The notes under the pieces were generated by a model. The model worked only from the letters and a program-made list of their open reading frames with translations, searched no databases and was not told where the DNA came from. From an uncultured Lachnospiraceae bacterium (lineage in GTDB: Bacteria; Bacillota; Clostridia; Lachnospirales; Lachnospiraceae), in the NCBI GenBank assembly GCA_945609985.1, contig CALYZQ010000003.1, positions 1 to 58,626 on the forward strand: a stretch of 58,626 nt of DNA, written 5' to 3'. The translations under genes were made by a program, and so were the position numbers. Every line of letters starts with the position of its first letter. Position 1 is the first letter of the stretch. Of this stretch, positions 1-9,447 are shown one piece after another.

Positions 1-45
1 GGCTCCTTTCTACAAAAACCGGGTATAATCGACCCACTTTATTCT

Positions 46-73
46 ATTATAAATTATTTCCACAAAAACACAA
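46..73 (-). promoter_or_regulatory. SigA-type promoter for an off-window minus-strand gene
   Basis: On the minus strand a TATAAT box (46-51) follows a TTGTGT box (68-73) with a 16-bp spacer. A good ribosome binding site (GAAAGGAGCC) occupies positions 10-1, so the start codon of the driven gene must lie just outside the window. In Bacillus and several Clostridia codY is followed by the flagellar flgB operon, so flgB is a guess for the missing gene. Confidence 0.6.
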
Positions 74-117
74 TATCTTTTTACATTTTTTCCATAAAAT
101 ACATGATATTGTGTTTT
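65..117. repeat. 13-bp inverted repeat overlapping the off-window promoter
   Basis: AAAACACAATATC at 65-77 is exactly mirrored by GATATTGTGTTTT at 105-117, with 27 bases between. One arm covers the -35 box of the minus-strand promoter at 46-73, which is the geometry of an operator. The binding protein is unknown. Confidence 0.5.
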
Positions 118-134
118 ACCGTCACCCCCGGAAA

Positions 135-170
135 CAAAAAAGGACCTATTGATTTCTCAATAAATCCTTT
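135..170 (-). terminator. Rho-independent terminator of codY
   Basis: On the minus strand a 14-nt arm (157-170) pairs with 139-152 around a GAAA tetraloop, with one mismatch region, and is followed by a run of six T. It lies 48 bases after the codY stop. Confidence 0.85.
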
Positions 171-217
171 TATCAACCGGCAACAGCCGCTTCAAATCCG
201 TTTCTCTATGAAATTTA

Positions 218-1006
218 CTAATTTCTCTGATTCTGTCTCTTAAGCTCCTCAATCTCATCAAATACCACATCATTAAGTACTTTGATGTAAGTACCCTTCA
301 TACCGGAAGAACGGGATTCAATAACACCCGCACTCTCGAATTTGCGGAGTGCATTGACAATTACGGAACGGGTAATACCTACACGGTCAGCAATCTTTGA
401 TGCAACCAGAATACCCTCCATGCCGTTCAATTCATCAAAGATATGAGTAATTGCCTCCATCTCAGAGAAAGAAAGTGTACTGATTGCAGATTTTACCACC
501 GCAATCTTGCGGCTTTCCTCTGCGCTCTCCTCATTTACGGCGCGGAGCATTTCAAGTCCTACAACAGTAGTACCGTATTCGCACAGAATAATATCATCTA
601 TGTCATACTGCTCATCACACTTATAGATAAACAATGTACCAAGTCGTTCTCCTGCAATCTCAATAGGTGCAATAATTGCCTGGAACTTTTTGGTGTCAAT
701 GTTTTCAAAACCAAGAGTCTGCATATTCACATTCTCCTTGGTAGATAACACTCCCAAAAGTCTTTCGTTCAGCATATTATCAATAAATCCGCCGACTGCA
801 TCATCCAACAGCTCCGTGATAGCTTCCACACCGTCTGCCTTGCCTACGCCAAGCACTTTACCCTTACGGCTGATAACCAGCACGTTAGATTCCAGAATCT
901 CACGCATCACCTTACAGATATCATTAAATACCACCTTGCTGGAATTATTGTTGTGCAAAAGCTTTCCGATTTTTCTTGTCTTATCCAATAATTGTACACT
1001 GCTCAT
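218..1006 (-). CDS. codY: GTP-sensing global transcriptional repressor CodY
   Basis: CodY represses nitrogen, amino-acid and often motility genes when branched-chain amino acids and GTP are plentiful. The 262-residue length is normal for the family. The N-terminal part (about 1-155) is the GAF-type ligand-binding domain. The C-terminal winged helix (about 200-240) contains the recognisable stretch ASKIADRVGITRSVIVNALR, which is typical of CodY. The start is an ATG preceded by GGAGG. It follows topA, the usual neighbourhood in Firmicutes, but has its own promoter and terminator and so is probably a single-gene transcript. Confidence 0.97.
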   Translation of the reverse strand: MSSVQLLDKTRKIGKLLHNNNSSKVVFNDICKVMREILESNVLVISRKGKVLGVGKADGVEAITELLDDAVGGFIDNMLNERLLGVLSTKENVNMQTLGFENIDTKKFQAIIAPIEIAGERLGTLFIYKCDEQYDIDDIILCEYGTTVVGLEMLRAVNEESAEESRKIAVVKSAISTLSFSEMEAITHIFDELNGMEGILVASKIADRVGITRSVIVNALRKFESAGVIESRSSGMKGTYIKVLNDVVFDEIEELKRQNQRN

Positions 1007-1078
1007 ACGCCCGCCTCCATTATTCTAGACTGTACTAAAGTGACTTCGATGCCTACCCCATCTTTATACTACAGTAAC

Positions 1079-1107
1079 ATTGTAACACAAATAAAATCAG
1101 ATTTCAA
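1079..1107 (-). promoter_or_regulatory. SigA promoter of codY
   Basis: On the minus strand TTGAAA (1102-1107) and TACAAT (1079-1084) are separated by exactly 17 bases. The boxes lie 73 bases upstream of the codY start, between topA and codY. Confidence 0.75.
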
Positions 1108-1163
1108 CGTATAATTTGCGAATTTATTTGGTTTTTTTATAATTTATGTGACAATTTGATTTT

Positions 1164-3245
1164 TTACTGCTTTTCAGCATCATTTTTCTTATTTTCGACA
1201 TAGCCGCACTGCTCATCCATGCACACTAATTTACTGCCTTTTTCTACCAGCATGGAACCACATTCCGGGCAATTTTTGCCGGACGGCTTCTGCCATACCA
1301 TAAAGTCACAATCCGGGTTATCAATGCATCCAAAGTACTTTCTGCCCTTCTTCGTCTTCTTAAGAACAATGTCCTTACCGCACTTAGGGCAGCTTACTCC
1401 AATCTTTTCATAATAGGGTTTTGTATTCCTGCACTCCGGAAATCCGGGACAAGCCAGAAATCTTCCGTGAGGACCGTATTTTATTACCATCTGTCTTCCG
1501 CAGAGCTCACAGATTTCCTCGGACACCTCATCTGCAATGGTTACCTCTGAAAGCTCCTTCTCTGCATTTTTTACCGCTTCGTCCAAATCCGGATAAAAAT
1601 TCTCAACAATGGTCTTCCATTTCACACTTCCCTCTTCCACACCATCCAAAAGGGCTTCCATATTAGCAGTAAAATTCACATCCACAATGGTAGGGAAGGC
1701 TTCCTTCATCATGTTATTTACCACTTCACCAAGCTCGGTCACATAGATATTCTTATTCTCTTTAACAATGTAACGTCTTGCAAGTATGGTGGTAATGGTG
1801 GGTGCATAGGTACTGGGACGACCAATCCCCAGTTCCTCCAATGCTCTTACCAGTGATGCCTCATTGAAATGAGCCGGGGGCTGTGTAAAGTGCTGCTTCG
1901 GTTCGGTTGAAAGATGGGCGAGCTCTGCACCCTTTTCAAGTTCTCCCGTAAGGAGATTCTCCTCTTCCTTTTCCTCTTCCTGCACATATACACTCATAAA
2001 ACCATCAAATAACATTTTGGATGCAGCCGTTGTAAAGATATGACCGCCCGCCTGAATCTTAACGGAGGTGGTCTCATATTTTGCCGGCTGCATACAGCTT
2101 GCCACAAACCGTTTCCAAATCAATTGGTACAGGCGGAATAAATCTCTGGGAAGCTGTTCTTTAATCTTAATGGGTATGCGTCTTGGATCCGTAGGGCGGA
2201 TAGCTTCATGGGCATCCTGAATCTTCTGACCCTTTTTCTTATCTTCCGCCAACTCAACCGTATATTCCTCACCATATTCATCTGCGATAAATGTCCTTAC
2301 ATTCTGCTGTGCCTCTTCGGAAATACGGGTTGAATCCGTACGCAGATAAGTAATCAAACCTACCGTGCCTTCTCCTTTGATATCCACACCTTCATACAAT
2401 TGCTGAGCAAGACGCATGGTCTTCTGTGTTGAAAAATTAAGCACCTTACTTGCTTCCTGCTGTAATGTTGAGGTCGTAAAAGGAAGAGGTGCCTTCTTCA
2501 CCCGCTCACCCTTCTTCACTTCCTTCACTACATAAGAAGCTCCTTCTATTTCGGAAAGCACCTTATCTACATCCTCTTTGCAGGTAAGCGCCTTTTTCTC
2601 ATCACTGGTACCGTAATATTTTGCATGTATGCTCTTTTTCTCACCCTCAGCCTTTAAAAGTACATCCAAAGACCAGTATTCCTCGGGAATAAAAGCGTTA
2701 ATCTCATCTTCTCTGTCACAGATGATACGGAGTGCCACAGACTGCACGCGGCCTGCACTCAAGCCCCTCTTAATCTTTGCCCACAAAAGAGGCGAAATCC
2801 GGTATCCCACCATACGGTCAAGCACTCGTCTTGCCTGCTGGGCATCCACCAGATTCAAATTAATCTCCCTTGGATTCTTTAAGGATTCTTTTACCGCATT
2901 TTTGGTTATTTCATTAAAGGTAATGCGGTACACCTTCTTGTTTTCAAGCTTCAGAGCATAATACAAATGCCATGAAATTGCCTCTCCCTCACGGTCCGGG
3001 TCGGTTGCCAGATAAATTTTCTCAGCTTTTTTTACTTCCTTTCTGAGACTTGCCAGCAGATCGCCCTTGCCGCGAATTGTAATATATTTCACTTCATATC
3101 CGTTATCCGGGTCAAAACCAAGCTGACTTTTGGGCAAATCACGCACATGTCCCTGACTTGCCACCACTTCATAGTTTGATCCCAAAAACTTCTTTATCGT
3201 CTTAATCTTTGCAGGTGATTCCACAATCACTAAATATTTTGCCAT
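1164..3245 (-). CDS. topA: DNA topoisomerase I (type IA)
   Basis: This enzyme relaxes negatively supercoiled DNA through a transient phosphotyrosine link to one strand. At 693 residues it has the usual bacterial size. The N-terminal TOPRIM domain starts at YLVIVESPAKIKTIKKFL. The active-site tyrosine sits in GLITYLRTDSTRIS near residue 300. Three C-terminal tetracysteine zinc ribbons are visible (CELCG, CPKCG and CPECG modules, about 575-690). The start is the ATG at 3245. It lies between the tRNA-Glu gene and codY, as in the dprA-topA-codY neighbourhoods of other Firmicutes. Confidence 0.98.
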   Translation of the reverse strand: MAKYLVIVESPAKIKTIKKFLGSNYEVVASQGHVRDLPKSQLGFDPDNGYEVKYITIRGKGDLLASLRKEVKKAEKIYLATDPDREGEAISWHLYYALKLENKKVYRITFNEITKNAVKESLKNPREINLNLVDAQQARRVLDRMVGYRISPLLWAKIKRGLSAGRVQSVALRIICDREDEINAFIPEEYWSLDVLLKAEGEKKSIHAKYYGTSDEKKALTCKEDVDKVLSEIEGASYVVKEVKKGERVKKAPLPFTTSTLQQEASKVLNFSTQKTMRLAQQLYEGVDIKGEGTVGLITYLRTDSTRISEEAQQNVRTFIADEYGEEYTVELAEDKKKGQKIQDAHEAIRPTDPRRIPIKIKEQLPRDLFRLYQLIWKRFVASCMQPAKYETTSVKIQAGGHIFTTAASKMLFDGFMSVYVQEEEKEEENLLTGELEKGAELAHLSTEPKQHFTQPPAHFNEASLVRALEELGIGRPSTYAPTITTILARRYIVKENKNIYVTELGEVVNNMMKEAFPTIVDVNFTANMEALLDGVEEGSVKWKTIVENFYPDLDEAVKNAEKELSEVTIADEVSEEICELCGRQMVIKYGPHGRFLACPGFPECRNTKPYYEKIGVSCPKCGKDIVLKKTKKGRKYFGCIDNPDCDFMVWQKPSGKNCPECGSMLVEKGSKLVCMDEQCGYVENKKNDAEKQ

Positions 3246-3438
3246 ATTATTCTCCCCAGATCTTAATATACGTCCAATAAAGCCAATCGTGAAACACTAT
3301 ACACTAAAATTTATTGGGACGCAAGGGAATTTTTAATATATTTCAAAATAGATAGTGCCCACATCCGCATCAAAATCATGCAAAATCATATTATCAGACA
3401 ATCACTGCTTACTTACAAATCAACTAAATTTTTCACAC

Positions 3439-3491
3439 AAAAAAAATGCCCAAGACCTATAAATAAGTCTTCAGCACTCTTCGGGTTGGGC
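3439..3491 (-). terminator. Terminator after tRNA-Glu
   Basis: On the minus strand GCCCAA (491-486 side) pairs with TTGGGC (453-448 side), with an inner AAGAC/GTCTT stem, followed by a run of eight T. It begins 19 bases after the tRNA 3' end. Confidence 0.75.
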
Positions 3492-3509
3492 TATTCATAA
3501 AATAGTCAA

Positions 3510-3581
3510 CAGCTGATAGGGGAATCGAACCCCTGTTTCCGCCGTGAGAGGGCGGCGTCTTAACCGCTTGACCAATCAGCC
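3510..3581 (-). tRNA. tRNA-Glu (anticodon CTC)
   Basis: The minus strand folds as a 72-nt cloverleaf. The acceptor stem is GGCTGAT with ATCAGCT, including a G-T wobble at the first pair, and the discriminator base is G. The anticodon stem is CCGCC/GGCGG with loop CTCTCAC, so the anticodon is CTC and reads GAG (Glu). The T-loop is GTTCGATTC. The sequence closely resembles bacterial tRNA-Glu. The 3' CCA is not encoded and must be added after transcription. Confidence 0.95.
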
Positions 3582-3611
3582 ATTTGTGTTCCACATCTGT
3601 GGTACTTGCAT

Positions 3612-3640
3612 ATCATAATACATCTTGAAGAAAAATGCAA
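3612..3640 (-). promoter_or_regulatory. SigA promoter of tRNA-Glu
   Basis: On the minus strand TTGCAT (3635-3640) and TATGAT (3612-3617) are 17 bases apart. The boxes end about 30 bases upstream of the mature tRNA 5' end, so the tRNA is probably transcribed on its own. Confidence 0.75.
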
Positions 3641-3700
3641 GCACTTTTTTGAAAATTTATACAACTTTTTTATTTTTTATCAAAAACCCAGTGTTTATCG

Positions 3701-3753
3701 GGCTTCTCAGCCTCAAAATTTTTTAATAAATTTCTATTTTGAGGCCGAAAGCC
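3701..3753 (-). terminator. Stem-loop after polC
   Basis: GCCTCAAAAT (3710-3719) pairs perfectly with ATTTTGAGGC (3736-3745), and an outer GGCTT/AAGCC pair extends the stem. It begins five bases after the polC stop. No uninterrupted T-run follows directly on the minus strand, so it may be a weak terminator or a 3'-end stabiliser. Confidence 0.5.
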
Positions 3754-3757
3754 GCTT

Positions 3758-6700
3758 TTACATTACCAAATCAAACAGACTTATCTGATTGGTTTCAGGC
3801 AAATCTCCCAACAAACCTAAGGATGCCATCAAATCGATAACCGTCTTGGACACCTTTGTTCTCTGTCTGAAATCATCCTTGGAGAGGAAGGGACCATCCT
3901 TTGCCGCTTCCACAATGGCATCCGCCGCTTTTTCTCCCAATCCGTCAATACTGCTTAAGGAAGGCATCAGTTTACCGTCCACAATCTGGAACAATCTGGA
4001 CTGCGCCCTAAAAATATCAATGGGTTCAAATTCAAAGCCTCTCGCATACATCTCCTGGACAATTCGCATATCACTGAAAGCATCCTTTTCCTTGTTTGAC
4101 AGGGTATCGGAACGTTTTTTATAATCTGCCATAATGCTTTCCAGATGCTTTTGTCCCTGACACATAATTTCATAAGAGAACGCCTTGGCACGGATACTGA
4201 AAAATGCACCGTAATAAGCAAGAGGATAATGAATCTTACAATAAGCAATGCGCCACGCCATCATAACATATGCCGCCGCATGTGCCTTGGGGAACATGTA
4301 CTTAATCTTCTTACAGGAGTCAATATACCAATCCGGTACATCATGAGCCTTCATCTCCGTTATCCAATCATCCTTAAGCCCTTTACCCTTACGCACACTC
4401 TCCATGATGGTAAAGGAAAGACTGGGCTCCACTCCCATCTGTATCAGATAGGTCATAATATCATCACGGGTACAGATTGCCGTGGAGATAGTCGCCACAC
4501 CGCTCATAATCAAATCCTGGGCATTTCCAAGCCACACGTCCGTACCATGGGAAAGTCCCGAAATACGAACCAAATCTGAAAACGCCTGAGGTTTTGCATC
4601 AATAACCATCTGCATCGCAAAGTCCGTACCAAACTCCGGAATACCAAGCGCCCCTAACTTCGTTCCGCCAATCTGATCCGGTGTAATACCTAAAGCCTCT
4701 GTATTCTGGAACAGACTCATAACATCCTTGCCGTCCAGAGGAATGGTAAGGGGATCTCGCCCTGTCAAATCCTGCAGCATACGAATCATGGTAGGATCAT
4801 CGTGTCCCAGTATATCAAGCTTTAAGAGATTGTGGTCAATGGAGTGATAATCAAAGTGTGTTGTGATGGTATCCGTAGTCATATCATTTGCAGGATGCTG
4901 TACCGGGGTAAAGGAATTGATATCCTGTCCCAAAGGAAGCACTACAATACCGCCGGGATGCTGTCCCGTGCTTCGTCTGATACCGGTACACCCTGCCGTA
5001 ATACGATTGATTTCACTGACTCTCTTGCTCTTTCCTCTTTCTTCAAAATAATTCTTTACATAACCATAAGCTGTTTTATCTGCCAGAGTACCGATGGTAC
5101 CTGCACGGAAGGTCTGTCCCGCGCCGAAGATAACCTCCGTATACTTATGTGCCTTGGACTGATATTCACCCGAGAAATTAAGGTCGATATCCGGCTCCTT
5201 GTCACCCTTAAATCCAAGGAATGTTTCAAACGGAATGTCAAAACCGTCCTTATGCAACATCTCACCGCAGACAGGACAGACTTTATCCGGCATATCAATG
5301 CCCGCCTTTCCGGCGTATGCCTTTACCTCGTCGCTCTCAAAATCCACGTAATGGCATTTACTGCAGTAGTAATGAGGACTTAAGGGATTTACCTCCGTAA
5401 TTCCCGCCATGGTAGCCACAAAGGAGCTTCCCACAGAGCCTCTGGAGCCCACCAGATATCCATCCTCCACAGACTTCCACACAAGCTTCTGAGCAATGAT
5501 ATACATTACCGCAAAGCCGTTTGTTATAATGGAGTTTAACTCCTTCTGTAATCTTTTCTCAACGATATCCGGAAGGTCCGGTCCGTAAATTTCATGTGCT
5601 TTATTATAGCAAATGTCTGTAAGCGTCTTATCACTGTCCTGAATCACCGGCGCACATTTATCGGGACGCACCGGGGCAATGGTCTCCACCATATCCGCAA
5701 TCATATTGGTGTTGGTGATAACCACCTCTCTTGCCTTATCACTGCCAAGATAAGCAAACTCTTCCAGCATCTCTTCCGTAGTATGTAAATACAACGGTGC
5801 CTGGTCATCTGCATCCGCAAAGCCCTTACCCGCCATAATAATACGGCGGTAAATTTCATCCTCCGGGTCTAAAAAGTGCACGTCACAGGTCGCTGCCACA
5901 GGTTTGTGAAACTGCTCACCCAGAGCAACGATTTTCTTATTGATATTTTGGATATCCTCCACGGAATTTACATTGCGCACCTTTTCTGAGGCAATCATAA
6001 ACGCATTGTTACCGGTAGGCTGAATCTCCAGATAATCATAAAAGTTTACAATCCTTGCAATCTGTTCATCGGACTGTTCATCCAAAAGTGCGCGGTACAG
6101 CTCTCCTGCCTCACAGGCACTTCCCAGAATCAGTCCCTCCCTGTATTTCATCACCAGGCTCTTGGGGATTCTGGGATGTCTGCTAAAATAAGTCAGATGG
6201 GACTGTGATACCAGCCTGTACAGATTAATTCGTCCCAAATCATTCTTTGCCAGAATAATGCAGTGGTATGATGGTAAGCGTCTCACCAGCTCCGGGCTGG
6301 ACGCTCCTAATGCGTTGACCTGCGCCAAGGTATGTATCTCCTGCTTCTGAAGCATAGGAATAAACTTCACAAAAATATGTGCAGTTGCCTCCGCATCATC
6401 CACAGCCCTGTGATGATTTTCCAAAGAGACTCCCAAGTTCTTTGCTACAGCATCAAGAGTATGCTTTGCCTGTCCGGGCAAAAGCACTCTGGCTATTCCC
6501 ACGGTATCAATATAGGTAAAGTCCGTGGAATAACCAAGACGCCTACAGTTTTCCACGATAAAGCTCATATCAAAGGTTGCATTGTGCGCAGCCAGCACGC
6601 AGCCCTCACAAAACTCTAAAAACTGCGGCAGTATAATATCTATGGTGGGAGCATCTATCACATCATCATCCGTAATACCCGTCAGTTTTTCAATCTCAAA

Positions 6701-8323
6701 GGGTATGGGTACCTCGGGATTTACAAATGTTGAATATCTCTCCACAATCTTACCGTCAGATACCTTCACTGCACCAATCTCTATGATGCGGTTATTTACG
6801 GGAGAAAAGCCTGTGGTCTCGATATCGAACACCACAAAGTCCGCCAGCAAATCCTGCCCCTTATCTCCTGTCACAATCTCCCTTAAATCATCTACCAGAT
6901 ACCCCTCCACACCGTAAATAATCTTAAAGAAATCCTGCTTGTCCGGGTTCTCATCTCCCGCTTCCTTGCGCTTGCTCTTCTCTTCCTTCCACAAATCATC
7001 CCATGTATGATTGGCATCCGTAAAGCTCTGCACACAGCCGTGGTCCGTGATGGCAATTCCCCTGTGTCCCCATTTATAGGCACGCTTTACAATATCCTTC
7101 GCCTCGGAAACACCATCCATATCACTCATCTTGGTATGGCAGTGAAGCTCCACTCTCTTTTGTGGCGACATATCCATACGGCTTACCGTAAAATCAGGAA
7201 TTTTCTTGATACCAGCTATGGAGCCGATGGTAAGTTCATGGTCAAATTTATCCACCATGCTGATACCCTTTACCTTTACAAAAGCTCCTTTTTTTACCCC
7301 CTCTGCGATCTCATCCACCTGGTCATTTCGACAGAACATTTTTACCGTCATGGTATCCGTAAAATCTGTGATATCAAAAATCAAAATGGTCTTCTCGTTC
7401 TTAATCTCGCGTTTATCCATATTGAGGATTTTACCGCGAATAACCACTTCACCCATTTCACCTATAATTTCTTCAATTTTAATGGCTTCCTCTTCAAAAT
7501 CCCTGCCATAAAGCACATCGGGATTGTCGGAACGCTTCGCCTTGGAGAAATCCTTCTTGAATTCTCCTTTCTTAAAGTCTCCCTTCTTAAACTCCTTGTT
7601 TGCACCGGTTTTCGTTGCTGTCTTTGCGGGTGCCTGTAACTTCTCTGCCACCGCTTTCTTTTCAGGAGCTTCCTTTGCACCCTCAGAAGGAGCAGTCCCA
7701 TCTGTTACAGGCATCATACCTTCCGTAAATTCTTCCCCTGTACCCTTTATCCGTCTGTAAATCTCAGACACCTTCATGCGGATTTTCTGCTCTTCATCCT
7801 CCTTGGAACTGCACTCAGAAGCCTCCACATAATCCACACTGACAGATACTTTCAAACCGCAGCGCTCCACCAGAATCTTTTCCAAAATCCTGACAAGCTC
7901 CTCTTCCTTTCCGCGGTTTAACACGGTATCCTCCACCGTAAGCAAAAGCTTCTCCTCTGTAGGATAGGATAATTCACCATTTTTAAACGCATTATATTCA
8001 ATGCGACTGTACTCCGCAAGCTCCATCAGAATACTGTCCCTGTAAATATCTATCAGCTTCTCCGGATTATACTGGGAGGACAATTCAAACCTCTCATATA
8101 TCTTGATGGTCATAGCTGCACCCGGGAATAACTGCTTTTTAATTTCCTCCTCCACAGACAAAATGATGTCCTTTTGAATCAGTCTGGTGCTATGCAAATA
8201 AATGCGCAAAAAATCCTTCCGCTTTGTAGCGGAAATTTTCTCCACATTTGTCTGCTCCATAATATCCTTGGTTCCTTTGTTCAGTTTTAGGGAAGGAAAT
8301 ACTTCAAAAAACGGCTTGCCCAT
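3758..8323 (-). CDS. polC: DNA polymerase III alpha subunit, Gram-positive type PolC
   Basis: PolC is the replicative polymerase of low-GC Gram-positives and carries its own proofreading exonuclease. The 1521 residues show the family order. There is an N-terminal domain (about 1-230) and an OB fold (about 290-390). The first half of the PHP domain starts at RVELHCHTKMSDMDGVSEA. An inserted DEDDh exonuclease starts at FVVFDIETTGF near residue 500, and is followed by the rest of PHP and the polymerase core. The catalytic PDIDLNFSGEYQ motif and a CSKCH...CPVCG zinc site are present. A Lys/Ala-rich linker lies at about 215-270. It starts 10 bases after ispG and is probably co-transcribed with it. 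Confidence 0.98.
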   Translation of the reverse strand: MGKPFFEVFPSLKLNKGTKDIMEQTNVEKISATKRKDFLRIYLHSTRLIQKDIILSVEEEIKKQLFPGAAMTIKIYERFELSSQYNPEKLIDIYRDSILMELAEYSRIEYNAFKNGELSYPTEEKLLLTVEDTVLNRGKEEELVRILEKILVERCGLKVSVSVDYVEASECSSKEDEEQKIRMKVSEIYRRIKGTGEEFTEGMMPVTDGTAPSEGAKEAPEKKAVAEKLQAPAKTATKTGANKEFKKGDFKKGEFKKDFSKAKRSDNPDVLYGRDFEEEAIKIEEIIGEMGEVVIRGKILNMDKREIKNEKTILIFDITDFTDTMTVKMFCRNDQVDEIAEGVKKGAFVKVKGISMVDKFDHELTIGSIAGIKKIPDFTVSRMDMSPQKRVELHCHTKMSDMDGVSEAKDIVKRAYKWGHRGIAITDHGCVQSFTDANHTWDDLWKEEKSKRKEAGDENPDKQDFFKIIYGVEGYLVDDLREIVTGDKGQDLLADFVVFDIETTGFSPVNNRIIEIGAVKVSDGKIVERYSTFVNPEVPIPFEIEKLTGITDDDVIDAPTIDIILPQFLEFCEGCVLAAHNATFDMSFIVENCRRLGYSTDFTYIDTVGIARVLLPGQAKHTLDAVAKNLGVSLENHHRAVDDAEATAHIFVKFIPMLQKQEIHTLAQVNALGASSPELVRRLPSYHCIILAKNDLGRINLYRLVSQSHLTYFSRHPRIPKSLVMKYREGLILGSACEAGELYRALLDEQSDEQIARIVNFYDYLEIQPTGNNAFMIASEKVRNVNSVEDIQNINKKIVALGEQFHKPVAATCDVHFLDPEDEIYRRIIMAGKGFADADDQAPLYLHTTEEMLEEFAYLGSDKAREVVITNTNMIADMVETIAPVRPDKCAPVIQDSDKTLTDICYNKAHEIYGPDLPDIVEKRLQKELNSIITNGFAVMYIIAQKLVWKSVEDGYLVGSRGSVGSSFVATMAGITEVNPLSPHYYCSKCHYVDFESDEVKAYAGKAGIDMPDKVCPVCGEMLHKDGFDIPFETFLGFKGDKEPDIDLNFSGEYQSKAHKYTEVIFGAGQTFRAGTIGTLADKTAYGYVKNYFEERGKSKRVSEINRITAGCTGIRRSTGQHPGGIVVLPLGQDINSFTPVQHPANDMTTDTITTHFDYHSIDHNLLKLDILGHDDPTMIRMLQDLTGRDPLTIPLDGKDVMSLFQNTEALGITPDQIGGTKLGALGIPEFGTDFAMQMVIDAKPQAFSDLVRISGLSHGTDVWLGNAQDLIMSGVATISTAICTRDDIMTYLIQMGVEPSLSFTIMESVRKGKGLKDDWITEMKAHDVPDWYIDSCKKIKYMFPKAHAAAYVMMAWRIAYCKIHYPLAYYGAFFSIRAKAFSYEIMCQGQKHLESIMADYKKRSDTLSNKEKDAFSDMRIVQEMYARGFEFEPIDIFRAQSRLFQIVDGKLMPSLSSIDGLGEKAADAIVEAAKDGPFLSKDDFRQRTKVSKTVIDLMASLGLLGDLPETNQISLFDLVM

Positions 8324-8333
8324 GAACCTCTAT

Positions 8334-9389
8334 CTAACTCCAATTCTCTAATTCTTCCTGTAACGCATGCAAAAGCTCTGCCTCCGGAACCTTGCGGATA
8401 ATCTCACCCTTTTTGATGAGAAGTCCCTCTCCGATACCGCCGGCAATACCCAAATCGGCTTCCTTTGCCTCTCCGGGTCCGTTTACCACGCAGCCCATAA
8501 CCGCCACCTTGATATCTAAGGGATAATCCTCCACCAGCTTCTCTACCTTTGTGGCAAGACCGATAAGGTCAATCTGTGTTCTGCCGCAGGTAGGGCAGGA
8601 TACCACTTCAATACCGCCCTTTCTAAGCCCCAGCGTCCTGAGAATCAATTTGGCCGACTTAATCTCCTCTACCGGGTTACCTGTCAGGGAAACGCGGATG
8701 GTATCACCGATACCCTGATTAAGAATCAGTCCCAAGCCGATGGCTGATTTGATATTACCGCTTGTTACTGTACCAGATTCGGTAATTCCTACGTGCAGAG
8801 GATATACTGTCTTGTCTGCCAGCATCTCATGTGCTTTTACACACATTAATACATCAGAGGACTTGATACTGATTACCAGATTGTCATACCCCAACTCTTC
8901 TATAACATGCACCTTATCAAGTGCACTTTCCACAATGCCCTGCGCTGTAACTCCGTTGTACTTTTCCACCAGTTGCTTTTCCAGGGAACCGCTGTTAACG
9001 CCCACGCGGATGGGGATATTTCGCTCCTTTGCCACATCCACCACTGCCTTTACCCTGTCAATGCTTCCGATATTACCGGGATTGATGCGGATTTTGTCTG
9101 CGCCATATTCCATGGCTGCAATCGCCATCTTATAGTCAAAATGAATATCTGCCACAAGTGGAATGTGTATCTGCTTTTTAATCTCTGCTAATGCCTTTGC
9201 CGCCTCCATGGTAGGCACGGTACAGCGGATAATCTCGCAGCCCGCACGCTCAAGCTCCAAAATCTGCGCTACGGTAGCCTGCACATCCTCTGTCTTTGTA
9301 TTGGTCATGGATTGTATTAAAATAGGGTTTCCTCCACCTATCTTCCTGTCTCCAATTTGAATTACTTTTGTATTATCACGATAACTCAT
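8334..9389 (-). CDS. ispG: 4-hydroxy-3-methylbut-2-en-1-yl diphosphate synthase IspG (GcpE)
   Basis: IspG is the iron-sulfur enzyme that converts MEcPP to HMBPP in the MEP isoprenoid pathway. The 4Fe-4S ligands are visible as CPTCGRTQ (about residue 265) and GCVVNGPGEA (about 300). I start the gene at 9389 (MSYRDNTKV) rather than at 9494, because that ATG has GAAAGGA upstream and matches the family N-terminus. This gives 351 residues. In many Clostridia ispG sits in a dxr-rseP-ispG-polC run. Here dxr and rseP are absent and dprA is the upstream neighbour. Confidence 0.97.
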   Translation of the reverse strand: MSYRDNTKVIQIGDRKIGGGNPILIQSMTNTKTEDVQATVAQILELERAGCEIIRCTVPTMEAAKALAEIKKQIHIPLVADIHFDYKMAIAAMEYGADKIRINPGNIGSIDRVKAVVDVAKERNIPIRVGVNSGSLEKQLVEKYNGVTAQGIVESALDKVHVIEELGYDNLVISIKSSDVLMCVKAHEMLADKTVYPLHVGITESGTVTSGNIKSAIGLGLILNQGIGDTIRVSLTGNPVEEIKSAKLILRTLGLRKGGIEVVSCPTCGRTQIDLIGLATKVEKLVEDYPLDIKVAVMGCVVNGPGEAKEADLGIAGGIGEGLLIKKGEIIRKVPEAELLHALQEELENWS

Positions 9390-9447
9390 CCTATCAAATC
9401 CTTTCACATACTGATAGTGATAAGTATACCACTCTTTGCCCCCTGAC

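Noticed and set aside
4832..7639. Long plus-strand frames opposite polC (for example 4832-5383 and 7007-7639)
   Set aside because: They are antisense shadows of a highly conserved gene, with no ribosome sites or domain patterns.
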